DNA from: Thereva unica
Lineage: Eukaryota; Arthropoda; Insecta; Diptera; Therevidae
Reading direction: 5' to 3'
DNA: 64,000 nucleotides
NCBI GenBank assembly: GCA_949987705.1
Contig: OX465282.1
Coordinates: forward strand, 69,065,922-69,129,921
Part shown: in pieces, positions 20,729 through 31,020 of the stretch
Layout: every line of letters starts with the position of its first letter
Position numbering within the stretch: the first letter of the stretch is position 1
The notes under the pieces: generated by a model
Databases searched by the model: none
What the model was told of the DNA's origin: nothing
What the model saw: the letters and a program-made list of their open reading frames with translations, nothing else
Made by a program: the position numbers and the translations under genes

Positions 20729-23563
20729 ATGAATCGTTGTTCTAGTCGGGTGTGCAATGTGGGAATGCTACTTAATATTCTCTGTTCCTCCACTTCAGGA
20801 CTGAATATATGCACTATGAATGCAAGGAGCTTAAAGAACAAAATGGACGAGCTGAGGTATATGTGCGACCGTACTAAAATACATGTTCTGCTAGTAAGTG
20901 AGACTTGGCTTAAACCTGAAATCCCTTCCTCTTTTGTTTCCCTACCTGGCTTTTCGCTGCATCGCAATGATCGTGTTGGTCGTACTGGTGGTGGTGTTGC
21001 CATATATGTATCCTCTATGCTTTTATCTAGTGTTGTTGGTAAGTCGAGTGGCTCTCAATTTGAGTTCATTGCTGTTGAGATAAGATCGAAATATGATAAA
21101 TGTGTTGTCGTTAATGTATACTGTCCCCCTAATATATTTAACCCCGATATTGCTGTTGAGTTGCACAACTTTGTTTCACGCTTCTCTCTTCATTATGAAA
21201 ATATAATGGTTGCTGGAGATTTTAATGTAAATTTGCTTAGGGACAATTCACGTGCAAACTCGCTCAGATTCTTTCTCGCATCTTTGGACTTACATATTCT
21301 TAATCATCTTCCTACTTTCCTGAACTGCTGTAATCCTTCCCTACTTGATGTTCTATCTACAACCTCTATTGATTCAGTGTTAAAACACAATCAAATTTCC
21401 CCCCCTAGCTTCCTCGATCATGATATTCTGTTTCTCTCCATTCGTTTTTCCTTTCGCCACTCCCCCATACATTCGTCTTTTTCTTATCGCGATTATAAGA
21501 ACATCAATTGCGATCGGCTCTCGGAACTAGCCACGTCTGTGCCTTGGGACGATATATATAACACTACTTGTGTTGACACTAAAGTCAATCTCCTGACCTC
21601 TTTTATTCGATCTCTCTATGATCGGTGTGTTCCCTTGGTTACTAGAAGATGCAATCTGTCTTCACCTTGTCCTTGGTTTTCGCGTGAAATCCGTGATTTG
21701 ATAATGCAGCGTGAGTCCATGTATAAACGTTATCGCAGGACCAAGATCCCTAGCTACCTAAGCGAATACAAAAAGCTTCGAAATCTCATCACTAGTAAGG
21801 TTATCTCCGCTAAACGCGAGTATTACTCCCGCAAACTTGATCCTGCTTTAAAATCTAAAAAACTGTGGCATAATCTTCGTTCTTTGGGTATTCATGCTTC
21901 GGTGCCTATACCCTTTGATACTGATGTTAACCATCTTAATGCATCTTTCATCCAACGTCCTCCTGATCCTGTTCCCTCCACTTCTTCTAATTCTGTCTCC
22001 TTTGATTCTCTTAGTTCTGATGGCTTTAGCTTCCGCTGTGTGGACTCATCTGAAGTTCTTAAAATATTGTTGTCTATCTCCTCCAACAGTGTTGGATTTG
22101 ATGGAATTTCTCCTCGATTTATCAAGCTTCTTTCCCCCCTAATTGTGGAAACTTTAACCCACATTTTTAATTACTGCCTAACAACTTCCCAAGTTCCCTT
22201 GCTATGGAAAAAAGCCATAGTAATTCCATTACCTAAAAAATCCTCCCCCTCTGATATATCCGATTTTCGCCCTATCAGTATTCTACCCTTCCTAGCCAAA
22301 GTTTTTGAGAAAGTCATCTATATTCAAGTTCTTGGTTACCTTGATTCTCAAAATTTCCTCTCTAAATTCCAATCTGGCTTCCGTAAACTTCACAGTTGTG
22401 AAACAGCTGTACTAAAAGTAACTACTGATCTGCGCTCTATGCTTGACCGAGGTGACATTGCGATATTAGTTCTTCTTGATTTTTCTAAGGCGTTTGATTC
22501 TGTGGTTCACTCGCTTCTAATTTCCAAGCTTAGCCAGCTCTATAACTTTTCCTCTTCTGCAATTCGTCTTTTTTCTTCTCTTCTTTCTAATAGACTCCAA
22601 TGCGTGCGGCATAATTCCATTGTATCATCCTTCCTACCTGTATCCTTGGGTGTTCCACAAGGCTCAATCCTTGGTCCTCTTCTTTTTTCTTTGTACGTTA
22701 ACGATCTCCCTGCTATTATCCATGGATGCTCCTTTCATTTATATGCTGATGATCTACAGCTATATACTTCATGCACTCCTAGTCGGATTGAATCCTGTAT
22801 TTCTCATCTCAATAATGTCTTATGCCTGATAAATAAATGGAGCACTTCCAATTTCCTTAAACTTAATCCTAACAAATCCCAAGTACTCATTCTTAGTCGT
22901 CGCTCTCTTTCTCTGGACAATATTCCAATTATCTTACTTAATAATGTTTCTCTTCCCGTTGTTGACTGTGTTAATAATCTTGGCATTGCCATTAATTCCA
23001 AACTATCCTGCTGCGATCATATCTCACTCATGATTTCCAAAACTTATGGCGCGTTACGGAGACTTAGGCTTTATGGTAGTCTTTTATCGTCGTCTATTCG
23101 GCTCAAGCTAGTTAAAGCTCTTATTGTTCCACACTTCCTCTATGGCTCCCTTGTATATATATCCCTTGATGCATCTTGTCGTCAACGTCTATCAGTCGCA
23201 TTCAATGATTGTTTAAGGTTCATTTTTCACTTGCGCAGATCAGATCATGTGTCTGGTGTACGAAACTCCCTACTTGGTTGCGACCTCTTCTGTTTTGTTG
23301 ATGTCGCTGCATTGGTCCTAGTGCATAAAGTTCTCCACACGAAAAGTCCTTCTTATCTCTCAGAATTCCTCCTTCCTCTGCAATCCATGCGTTCGATTAA
23401 ATTTCGTATTCCTACACATTATTCCCTAATGGGTAGCCGTTCCTTCTTTGTGCATTCGATTAGACTTTGGAATAACCTTCCTAGCAATATTCAAAGAATA
23501 GGCGCAGCCAAGACTTTCAGAAAGCAAGCATCTCTTTTTCTATCTCCCTCTACTTCTCTTTAG
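20729..23563 (+). CDS. LINE ORF2: APE endonuclease and reverse transcriptase, intact
   Basis: 944 codons without interruption. The N-terminal third is an APE-type endonuclease: MNARSLKNKMDEL, SETWLKPEIPS, GGGVAIYV, VAGDFNVNLL, and FLDHDILFLSI as the terminal S/LDH motif. Reverse transcriptase follows: DFRPISILPFLAKVFEK, FQSGFRKLHSCETAVL, motif A LLDFSKAFDSV, motif B GVPQGSILGPLLFSLYVNDL and motif C LYADDLQLY. The post-RT region has LIVPHFLYGSLVYI and SIRLWNNLPSNIQ. There is no RNase H. It would nick target DNA and prime reverse transcription of LINE RNA. The ATG at 20729 has several downstream alternatives. The endonuclease homology begins about 25 residues in, so this start is plausible. Confidence 0.92.
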   Translation: MNRCSSRVCNVGMLLNILCSSTSGLNICTMNARSLKNKMDELRYMCDRTKIHVLLVSETWLKPEIPSSFVSLPGFSLHRNDRVGRTGGGVAIYVSSMLLSSVVGKSSGSQFEFIAVEIRSKYDKCVVVNVYCPPNIFNPDIAVELHNFVSRFSLHYENIMVAGDFNVNLLRDNSRANSLRFFLASLDLHILNHLPTFLNCCNPSLLDVLSTTSIDSVLKHNQISPPSFLDHDILFLSIRFSFRHSPIHSSFSYRDYKNINCDRLSELATSVPWDDIYNTTCVDTKVNLLTSFIRSLYDRCVPLVTRRCNLSSPCPWFSREIRDLIMQRESMYKRYRRTKIPSYLSEYKKLRNLITSKVISAKREYYSRKLDPALKSKKLWHNLRSLGIHASVPIPFDTDVNHLNASFIQRPPDPVPSTSSNSVSFDSLSSDGFSFRCVDSSEVLKILLSISSNSVGFDGISPRFIKLLSPLIVETLTHIFNYCLTTSQVPLLWKKAIVIPLPKKSSPSDISDFRPISILPFLAKVFEKVIYIQVLGYLDSQNFLSKFQSGFRKLHSCETAVLKVTTDLRSMLDRGDIAILVLLDFSKAFDSVVHSLLISKLSQLYNFSSSAIRLFSSLLSNRLQCVRHNSIVSSFLPVSLGVPQGSILGPLLFSLYVNDLPAIIHGCSFHLYADDLQLYTSCTPSRIESCISHLNNVLCLINKWSTSNFLKLNPNKSQVLILSRRSLSLDNIPIILLNNVSLPVVDCVNNLGIAINSKLSCCDHISLMISKTYGALRRLRLYGSLLSSSIRLKLVKALIVPHFLYGSLVYISLDASCRQRLSVAFNDCLRFIFHLRRSDHVSGVRNSLLGCDLFCFVDVAALVLVHKVLHTKSPSYLSEFLLPLQSMRSIKFRIPTHYSLMGSRSFFVHSIRLWNNLPSNIQRIGAAKTFRKQASLFLSPSTSL

Positions 23564-24244
23564 TACTTTCTTTCTTTTTCTATTTCCTGCTCTTTTCCTT
23601 TCTGTCTGTCTCTCTCATAGTTTTTTAAGTTTAGGTTAGTCTATCTATTATGTAGTTATTCTTTTTCTTTTTTATTTTTAATGTACTCTAAAAGATGTAA
23701 ATCTTGTGTACTTCCTGGTTTATATAATAAATAAATAAAATAAATAAATAAATAAATATTTACTCAATAGCTTTATAAATTATAGCCTATAGCAAAAAAC
23801 CCGTGTGCGTTGCAAGGCTTTTAAATAAAAAAAAATTATGTGTGCGTTGTACGCGGTAGGAAAAAAAGTATAATGAAAAAACAATAAATCTGGAAAAAAT
23901 TGCCTCTTCCCAATCTTATCGGTGATTCAATTAGAACAGCGTTATGTATTCAAGTAGATGCATCTAAACATATAACTTCTCGGTGAATTGGAATTTTAAC
24001 TTTCTCTTTTCGGTTAGCCGTTACACTGCTCCCTTCTTACTCAGTATTCGTCCCGAACACAGCTTCCTCCAGGTCCCGTTTTTTCCGATCGAACTTTTTG
24101 GAAGCGATAGATGACATCGTTTAACCTCGTGATGACAATGTAGGGGCGCACAAATTTGCAAACTTCGACTCTTTCTACCGTTTTTACTGTTTCTATACTG
24201 GATAGAGGGAATTTTAGAAATTTACTACATTTCAGAATGAGGCT

Positions 24245-24750
24245 TGGGAAAATTCGTGCGTCATATTGGACCCGCAATTTTGAATTTATAAGCTTTGATC
24301 ATAAATTCGTTGTTTGCCCTAAAAGCCCCCAGATACCGATTTTCATTGCAATCGGAATACAATTGGAAAAATTCGTCGGCCATATTGGCGCGGCCATTTT
24401 GAATTTATAAGTTTTGATCATAAATTCGTTATTTGCAACCTTAAAAACCCCTAGATATTCACTTTCATTGGAATCGGAATTCAATTGGAAAAATTCGTCC
24501 GCCATTTTGAATTTATAAGTTTTGATCATAAATTCGTTATTTGCAACCTTAAAATCCCCCAGATTTCGATTTTCATTGGAATCGGAACACAATTGGCAAA
24601 TTCGTCGGCCATATTGGCACGGCCATTTTGAATTTATAAGTTTTGACAACAAATTCGTTATTAGCTACCTTAAAAACCTCTGTATACCAACTTTCATTGA
24701 AATCGGAACACAATTTGCGTGGCCATTTTGAGTTTTCGGCGGCCATCTTG
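24245..24750. repeat. Tandem ~110-121-bp minisatellite, about 4-5 units
   Basis: gccattttgaatttataagttttgatcataaattcgtt recurs with ataaattcgtt at about 24301, 24420, 24528 and 24650. Each unit also has cattggaatcggaa and aattcgtcggccat. It lies between the second Helitron 3' terminus and the true 5' terminus. Internal minisatellites of this sort are common in non-autonomous Helitrons. Frames that look open here are repeat artefacts. Confidence 0.88.
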
Positions 24751-24958
24751 AATTTTTTTATAAATTATAGCCTATATGTTATTCTGATATATGAGCTATA
24801 TTATTGTAAAGTTTCATTAAAATCCATTCAGTAGTTTTTGCGTGAAAGAGTAACAAACATACATACAAACATTCACGTTTATAATATTAGTAAGATATAA
24901 ACAATATATATAACACCTATATATATATATAAACAAAAATATATATATATTACAGAGT

Positions 24959-25197
24959 TATAGTGCTTCAAACTTTATATATCACTTTCTTTGCGCTATA
25001 TTTCGTTAACGGTTAGCCCGCCATAAAAAAGTCCTTCCTAATACTTATAGAACACACAATTATCTATAGTTTTTGCTTTTGTCATTTTTACATAGGGCTA
25101 ATATTTCACGAGTTATAGCGCTTTAAATGTCGCAAAACGTAAATTCATAAAAAAAAAAATTTGTTGTCTGTAAAGAGGGTTTACGGACGATAGTTTA
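24959..25197. other. No recognisable gene
   Basis: Gypsy target sequence. gagttatagtgctt at 24955 and cacgagttatagcgcttt at about 25108 show that the target itself is a degenerate repeat. Confidence 0.4.
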
Positions 25198-25484
25198 ACG
25201 TGACAACGTCATGAGAAAACATTGATGAAATGATTGCATACTTTTATGAATAAAATTGAATCATTTATATTAAATTATCATTATTTTGTGAAATATTCAT
25301 TTTGATTGATAAATTAGCTTTTATTTGCACTAATGAATTCAAATATGTTTATTACTTTAATGAACAGATTATTTACAAGTAACAATGTGTAGTAACAAAT
25401 TCATTTACAGCTTTTATACATGTCTGATATTTAACTTCTTGCAATCTGTGTTATTCTGTTAAGGATAGGTCGATGATAGGAAAA

Positions 25485-26156
25485 TTATGAAATGAATGGT
25501 AGTGTTTCCAGTGTAATGTGCCTTGAAAAAGTCAAATCGAGTTTTGTTCCTCTCAGCGTTGTTGACTTAGTAACATCTGATGTGCATTCGAGATTGTATA
25601 TATCCTTCATGAATTTGAGGAATGTATCATCATTTTTCACGTTTGTGTTGAAGTCGCCACAAAGAAGAATTGGTACATTGGTATCAACTTGCATGATCGG
25701 ATGCACATACTGCCTGTTATGCACATACGGAAAGAGTGCTTGGTGCAGCAATACACTAATGTTTGAGACACTTGCTCCAGGATGAATATACACTGCGCCA
25801 AGTACAATTTTAAACGTTGTATCAGCAGTGAAGCATGTAATTTCAGCCAAGCAGACCTCGCCTGTGTTTCTGATGAGACGAGTTGTGTCCGACAATTCAA
25901 CGTGGAGAACTTTGGCCGTGGATGTTGATGTTAATTTTCGATAGATTGCCACTCCACCAGCTGCGTTTGTATCAGAATCCGATCGATTATTCTGCCTGGT
26001 TATACATTCCTAATTATTGATTGGAACTGGATCAAAATTGTCACGCATCCACGTTTCAGTCAATACCAAATGATCCGATCTTGGTATCACGGGATCCTTT
26101 TCAATATCGGCGAAGTGCGCAGACAAACTCTGAACATTAAGGTTTGTCACTACAGT
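25485..26156 (-). pseudogene. Endonuclease/exonuclease/phosphatase (EEP) domain, Helentron-type
   Basis: The minus frame reads VQSLSAHFADIEKDP, LVLTETWMRDNFDP, an in-frame stop at about 26011, then NAAGGVAIYRKL, FKIVLGAVYIHPGAS, PILLCGDFNTNVKN and KLDLTFSRHI. These are the N-, E-, GG.AI-, Y.pP- and GDFN-motifs of APE-like nucleases. It follows directly on the Pif1 helicase fragment in the same orientation, which distinguishes it from the LINE endonucleases nearby. One stop codon disables it. Confidence 0.7.
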
Positions 26157-26570
26157 TTACCCAGCGTTGTTACCGTCATCACAAAATTTCACTGCTTTTG
26201 AAGTAATTGTTTGAAGGGCGTGTCCACGGAGTCGAATGTATTCGTTACGGACATCTCGCGTAGTCTGTGAGTCGTTCCCATCCCGTCCGTGTTTGAAGAT
26301 AAAAGGCGAATCTTTTTCTGTGATGATGTGCAAGCCGTCTATATTCGTTACCCGACTCAGCGCCACGTACACCAACTGTTGTGGCTGTTCCGAGGAGTAT
26401 TTATAAACAATAACAGTAAACGTCCCACCTTGCGACTTGTGAATGGTAATAGCACAAGTAGGAACGTAAGGAAACTGTTTTCGTTTGCATTTCACAGTTT
26501 TCGTCAGTGTAATGTTCACTATTTTCTTATACACCGGCACCCAGTTAGGAGACAGAGTGTTTAGCTTGCT
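26157..26570 (-). pseudogene. Pif1-like helicase C-terminus (Helitron/Helentron RepHel)
   Basis: The frame holds CAITIHKSQGGTF, the conserved A.TihKsQG motif of superfamily 1 Pif1 helicases, and VYVALSRVTNIDGLHI, the YVALSRv....l motif VI. These two motifs form the C-terminal ATPase core. The upstream Walker A/B region is absent, because similarity stops near 26575 in AT-rich DNA. In an autonomous element this domain unwinds donor DNA during rolling-circle transposition. Confidence 0.78.
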
Positions 26571-26767
26571 TTGATTATTGTTGACAATTTGACAAATTTA
26601 ATCTAATTAAATATTCACAATTTTAATCAAATTTTTAAGATTACTACGATCAAATTTTTAAAATTACTTCGGGAGATAACGGGACATAACGGGACATAAC
26701 GGGACAATGAGTCATCATTTTTCATGCATGCAGCCGGCGTTCATCGTTTTAATAGACGTTGTCACGT

Positions 26768-26899
26768 CAAAATTCCCAATATCTTTTTCTTTCCCCGTTT
26801 CATTTCAAAACTGATTATATCGTGTGTTGAGCTTATCATTGCCCACATTTGTTGCCTTTACTTTTTTCTATAAAGTTGATATTTATGGATTTATTACAC
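26768..26899. other. No recognisable gene
   Basis: Short AT-rich spacer between the Helentron remnant and the inverted-repeat tip. Confidence 0.4.
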
Positions 26900-26955
26900 C
26901 TACCCTACCACCGTGCGATATTTTTTGCAAAGAAAAAGTACCTATTTACTGGACT
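26900..26955 (-). repeat. Right member of the inverted ~55-bp repeat pair
   Basis: On the minus strand from 26955 it reads AGTCCAGTAAATAGGT, then gcaaaaaatatcgcacg, matching 8797-8852 in inverted orientation. It abuts the point where LINE B coding sequence stops. Confidence 0.5.
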
Positions 26956-28269
26956 ATAAGGCTTTTTTCCAGACCGAAGGAGCTTGGGATGTGGTCAGGC
27001 AGTAATTGAATATATGCGTGATAGTTTGAACAATTAAAGGGGAGAGGAGTTTAAGAAAACGGGGGGAAATTTCATCATAGCCTATGCAATTAGAGGAAAT
27101 GGAAAACAAAATTTTAAGAACATCCGATGCGCTAATACAACGGAAGATGAAACCATCAGAACTAAGTGAATCCAATGAAAAGAAATTAGGATTATAGGAG
27201 GATGAAGGATTAGAAGCAGATTGAATAAAGGATGCGTTGAGAACGTTTACATCCATATCAAAAGGGATAGACGTAGGAGAATTAATGCCAAGCGAACGAA
27301 TATTAGACCAGAGTTGTTTAGGATTTAGAGTAGGATCAAGTTTGCGGGAATAGAACTCATGTTTGGCAGACTTAACCTTAACATTGATGATGTTACGAAG
27401 CTGTTTATAATAAGTAAGGTAACTACGCACCCTAGTTCTGCGATACCGCCTATACATGAACTCCCGCTGCACTATTAAGTCGCTGATTTCACGAGAAAAC
27501 CAAGGATTTGGTGACGACGATCTGCGCCTTCTTGTGACTAAGGGAACGCAATGATCGTAAAGAGATAAGATAAAAGAATTCAAGATGTTGACTTTTGAGT
27601 CAACACAGGTTGTATTATAGATAATACTCCAAGGGAAGGAGGCGACTAATTCAGTAAGCGAGTCTAAATTAATGTTGCTATAATCACGAAATGAAAAAGA
27701 AGAAGATAAAGGAGAGGGAGAAAAGGTAAAACGAGTAGAAAGGAATACTAAGCCATGGTCGAGAAAGCTAGGAGGAGAAATTTGATTATGTTTTAGCACT
27801 GAGTCAGTGGAGGTAACAGTTAGAACATCAAGTAAGGAAGGATTTTGGCAATTCAGAAAGGTAGGAAGTTGATTCAGAATATGTAGGTCCAGAGCTTCAA
27901 GGAAATATCTAAGGGTGTTAGCACGAGCATTATCCTTCAACAGATCAACGTTAAAATCACCTGCAACAATTATATTCTCATAATGATGAGATAGGCTTGA
28001 AACGAGGTGGCAGAGCTCAGCAGCTAGGTCAGGATTAAAAACATTTTTCATAAGGAGATTTAATTTCAACGGTTATAAATTCAAATAGTGAGCCACTGGA
28101 CATACCAATAACTCTAGAGGAAAGTGAAGAAGTAACATAAATAGCAACACCCCCACCTGTGCGACCAATGCGATCATTGCGATGTAAAGAAAACTCCGGA
28201 AGGGATACAAAAGCGGAGGGGATTTCGGGTTTCAACCAAGTTTCGCTTACGAGAAAAACATGTGTTCTG
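26948..28269 (-). pseudogene. LINE B ORF2, endonuclease and start of RT
   Basis: The minus frame from 28269 gives VFLVSETWLKPEIPSAFVSL and GGGVAIYV. Around 28045 a deletion removes the VVNVYCPPN segment and shifts the frame. It then continues with FNPDLAAELCHLVS, VAGDFNVDLLKDN, FLDHGLVFLSTRF and YDEISPRFLKLLSP, stopping after QAPSVWKKAL. The intact homologue continues into DFRPISILP, and that next segment is present at 7700 on the same strand. It cannot encode a functional protein. Confidence 0.85.
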
Positions 28270-28554
28270 CAGCTCGTTTCTGTAACTCGCAAATAGAGAA
28301 ATTCTCTACCAAGATTCTCTATTACACGTCATTTTGACGTCATTCTCCACCAGTCCGTTTCTGTATGGAACTCTACTACTGAATCTCGATTTACTCTATT
28401 CACCACGTGAATTGGACTAGAGAAGGTGTTTCTGTAATGCCGTGAGTAGAGTGTTATTACTCCATCAGTTGAGAAAATAGTCGACAGTTTTGTTGTGGTT
28501 GACAAGGTTGTTTTTAGAATTACTGTGTAGAACGGGTTTGAAAAAAAAAAAAAT

Positions 28555-29572
28555 ATGGAGACAGCAAATGAAACAGTAAGTGAAAATATATGTAATTATT
28601 AATAAAAATTCGATAAATTTAATTATTTTTTTTTAATTATTATTATGACTTTTTTACTTATAGAAGAAGCTAACAGGGCGTGTGACAAAGCAACAGAAAT
28701 TGAAATTGCTGGAATTGATGAAAGAAAATAGGAGTGTCGGTCGCGGACAATATACTGCCAAATGTAGTGGCAATCAGCATAATGTATATTGGAAAAAGGT
28801 AGCGTCGGAGCTGAATTGCATGGGCGCAAGTCAGAAAAGCCCCGACCAGTGGAAAAGAGTACGTTTTATTTGTGTACAGATGGTGAAGTTAGCATATTCA
28901 AATTATTTATTTCAGTGCTGGATCGACTGGAAGGCAGCAGTAAAAAAACAATACGGCAAAATTAAAGCCTTCAATTCAAAAACTGGGAATCGCCCCTTAT
29001 CTGAGGGACCCAAGCCATTGGACAAAATGGACAATGCTTTAATTCAGTTTTTTTCCACCGAGTTAGTGGAAGGGGATGGAGTTACCCCGGAAGCAGGATT
29101 TGGCGAAGAAACGGTAAAAACAATCTATTTTTGCTAAAGTTTATATGTATTTTTTAACTATATTTTTCAGATTAAAGTAAGAACTGGACCACGTATTATG
29201 GTGTCAGACTCCCATGAGCCAAGCACATCCCGCGCATACTTGGATGAGCCAAGTACATCAGGTGCACACTTGGAAGCAAAAATCGTCCACTTAGAAGAGC
29301 CAATAAGATCACCTGTAGAATTGGACGAGCCAGCAGCGATTCCGGCGGATGAAGCAGCAGGACGAATGCCACCACCAAGAAATGTTTCCCCAGAAGTTGA
29401 AGCACCTAATAAAAGATTAAGGACTTCGTCTGGTATGCACAGTTGCTTCGAGGAAGCAAAGAATATTGCGACTGCGCAGAATAATTTAATTTTGGAACAA
29501 TTGCAAAAAATTAATAATACAATGTGTGCAATTTTGAACGAGGTGAAATTAATTAACCAAAAATTGAATTAA
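28555..29572 (+). CDS. Harbinger Myb/SANT-like accessory protein (4 exons)
   Basis: Exons at 28555-28575, 28664-28858, 28916-29113 and 29171-29572 join at GT-AG introns in phase 0 to give about 271 codons. The N-terminal half is a trihelix/Myb-SANT domain: KLKLLELMKENRSVGRGQY, YWKKVASELNCMG, SPDQWKR, then across the second intron CWIDWKAAVKKQYGKI. The middle is acidic and proline-rich. The end, NNLILEQLQKINNTMCAILN, looks like a dimerisation helix. In Harbinger systems this partner carries the transposase to the nucleus and recruits it to the ends. The second intron (57 nt) is a multiple of three without stops, so an unspliced mRNA would also read through. Confidence 0.82.
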
Positions 29573-29753
29573 AATTAATTTTCGACCTCAAAATATATTT
29601 ATTATTTTTTTGTTTCATTATAAAATCATTATTTATTTTTATTTATTTTTTTCATTATAAAATCGTAAACTATGTAGCAATATCTCTGAATTAAAAAACT
29701 ATGTTACAAATTATAGAAAAACTGAAATATATATAATAAATTATTCGAAAATA

Positions 29754-31020
29754 TTAAACACTGAAATAATTCCTAACAATTTTTTCTTGGAGAGATTTTC
29801 CTCTTGATAAATATGAAGTTGATATTTCTGATTCTTCTTGGGTTTCTTCAATATCTATTGCAGCTATACTGTTTTCGTCTGTAGGTAATGGCAAATTATA
29901 TTTTCTTCTAATATTATGAAGAGTGCAGCACGCATTTATAATGGAACCAGAAAATGCATGATTTACTAGCAGACCACGATCCTTGGAAAGGCAAGCAAAT
30001 ACTTTTTTTAGTACTCCATTTAGTCTCTCTACGCAATTTCTAGCCAAAATGTGAGCATCGTTGAACTTTTGTTCACTCGAATTTCTAGGATTACTGATTG
30101 GTGTCATTAACCACGGCTCCAGGGGATAGCCCGAATCTCCAATCACCCACATTTCACAATTAGTTACCGACTGTTCTTCTAAAAATGCCCTCGCTTTGCT
30201 TACGCTCCATATAAATGCGTCGTGACTGCTACCTCCATAACGTGCTAAGCAGTTTAATATTTCCAAATCCATATCGCATATGAGTTGAACATTTTTGGAG
30301 TGAAATCCCTTGCGATTAATATAACAATGTTCAACGTCAATTGATGGCTTCTTTATCTTAACATGGGTGCAGTCTAACGCTCCTATAATGCCAGGGAAGC
30401 CGCTTACTTCGTAAAATCTGAAATTGCATTATTTTCTTATTTACTTGACTTTATAAAAGGGTCCGGTGTGTAGTTTCACACTTTAACTTTGCAAATTCTG
30501 TATAAGTTAATAAAGTTAAAGCATGATAAAAAGAACTACGTTTGGTACACCATATCTTTATAAAACTCTCATATTACCTTCTCTTAATTCGATTTTGTCT
30601 TTCCTGTGAGGTTGGAAATGATATATATTTATTCATCAGTTTGTCCTGAATAATGTTAGTGATTTCGTGGACTATACGACACATCATTGTTTTGCTTATT
30701 GGGCAAATAAAATCTTGTCCGCAATCTCGTAGAAAAGAACCCGTGGCATAATAATGCAATGCGGCACACATTCTCACACTTTTTGGAATATAAGTCTTTC
30801 TTACTGCAGTTTTCATGTACGGACTTAATTCATTCAAAAGTTCACGTGCTCCTTCTTTATTGAAACGAAAAAGTTCGATAAATCTTGCTTGCGGAATTGC
30901 AAAGGGATCTGTCGAATCCCTTAAAGCACGTCTTTGTATTCTTAGCATGTTTCTACAGTCATAAATATTACCGTATAATAACATATATATATCTGCCATG
31001 CTTATTTTAAATATCCCCAA
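29754..31020 (-). CDS. Harbinger DDE transposase (2 exons)
   Basis: Exon 1 (30578-31020) and exon 2 (29754-30417) are separated by a 160-nt intron with GT at 30577-30576 and AG at 30419-30418. They join in frame to about 368 codons. Exon 1 is the N-terminal helical region (FIELFRFNKEGARELLNEL, MCAALHYYATGSFLRDCGQD). Exon 2 has the catalytic core: GALDCTHVKIKKP (first Asp), GDSGYPLEPWLMTP (second Asp) and ARNCVERLNGVLKKVF (Glu). The length suits the family. The start could be the first Met at 31020 or the Met seven codons later. I see no lesion in the core, so it may be functional together with the Myb-like protein. Confidence 0.88.

Larger units (their letters stand above)
19897..23760 (+). 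mobile_element. LINE 'B', 5'-truncated copy with intact ORF2
   Basis: This copy runs from inside ORF1 through an intact ORF2 and the 3' UTR to a tail of aataaataaat repeats ending near 23759. It sits within the Helitron. The domain order (APE endonuclease, RT, no RNase H) and the A/T-rich microsatellite tail suggest the CR1/Jockey group. I cannot place the clade without a tree. The 5' truncation inside ORF1 means it lacks its own promoter and cannot supply a full ORF1 protein. Confidence 0.85.
19467..24895 (-). mobile_element. Non-autonomous Helitron carrying a LINE
   Basis: Read on the minus strand, the element begins TCTTACTAATATTATAAACG at 24895. It ends with the palindrome GCGTTGCAACGC, 13 bases, and CTAG at 19467. 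It lies between host A and T with no target duplication. TC...hairpin...CTAG inserted at AT is the classical Helitron signature. The subterminal cagtagtttttgcgtgaaagag and acaaacatacatac stretches are typical of abundant insect families. No Rep or helicase is inside, so it needs an autonomous partner. The interior holds a LINE (about 19897-23760) and a second, mutated copy of the 3' terminus at about 23787. Confidence 0.88.
9386..24954 (+). mobile_element. Ty3/gypsy LTR retrotransposon, 3' LTR split by a Helitron
   Basis: The 5' LTR starts TGTTGTGG at 9386 and the 3' LTR starts with the same octamer at 18096. The 3' LTR's final ...ttACA lies at 24951-24954, beyond the inserted Helitron. GAGT flanks both ends (9382-9385 and 24955-24958), a 4-bp target duplication that confirms the boundaries. 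Internal order is PBS, gag, PR-RT-RNase H-IN, a ~1-kb AT-rich tail, and PPT. There is no envelope-like frame after integrase. The two LTRs look nearly identical where both can be read, so insertion is recent, yet pol already carries a frameshift at the RT active site. Confidence 0.95.
18096..24954 (+). repeat. Gypsy 3' LTR, interrupted at 19466/24896
   Basis: It matches the 5' LTR from 18096 to 19466 and again from 24896 to 24954. The intervening 5,429 bp is a Helitron. In the 5' LTR the same point reads cata/tataaac without interruption, which gives the empty site. Confidence 0.93.
25198..26767 (-). mobile_element. Helentron/Helitron2-like remnant
   Basis: ACGTGACAACGTC at 25198-25210 and its inverse at 26755-26767 bracket a minus-strand Pif1-type helicase C-terminus followed downstream by an EEP endonuclease. 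Helicase followed by endonuclease is the gene order of Helentrons. Inverted subterminal repeats are also a Helentron trait. Rep, most of the helicase and any OTU domain are missing, so this is an internal deletion derivative or relic. Confidence 0.6.

Noticed and set aside
20650..21003. 117-codon minus frame and other frames antisense to LINE ORF2
   Set aside because: Antisense shadow of the intact ORF2, with no independent start context or motif.
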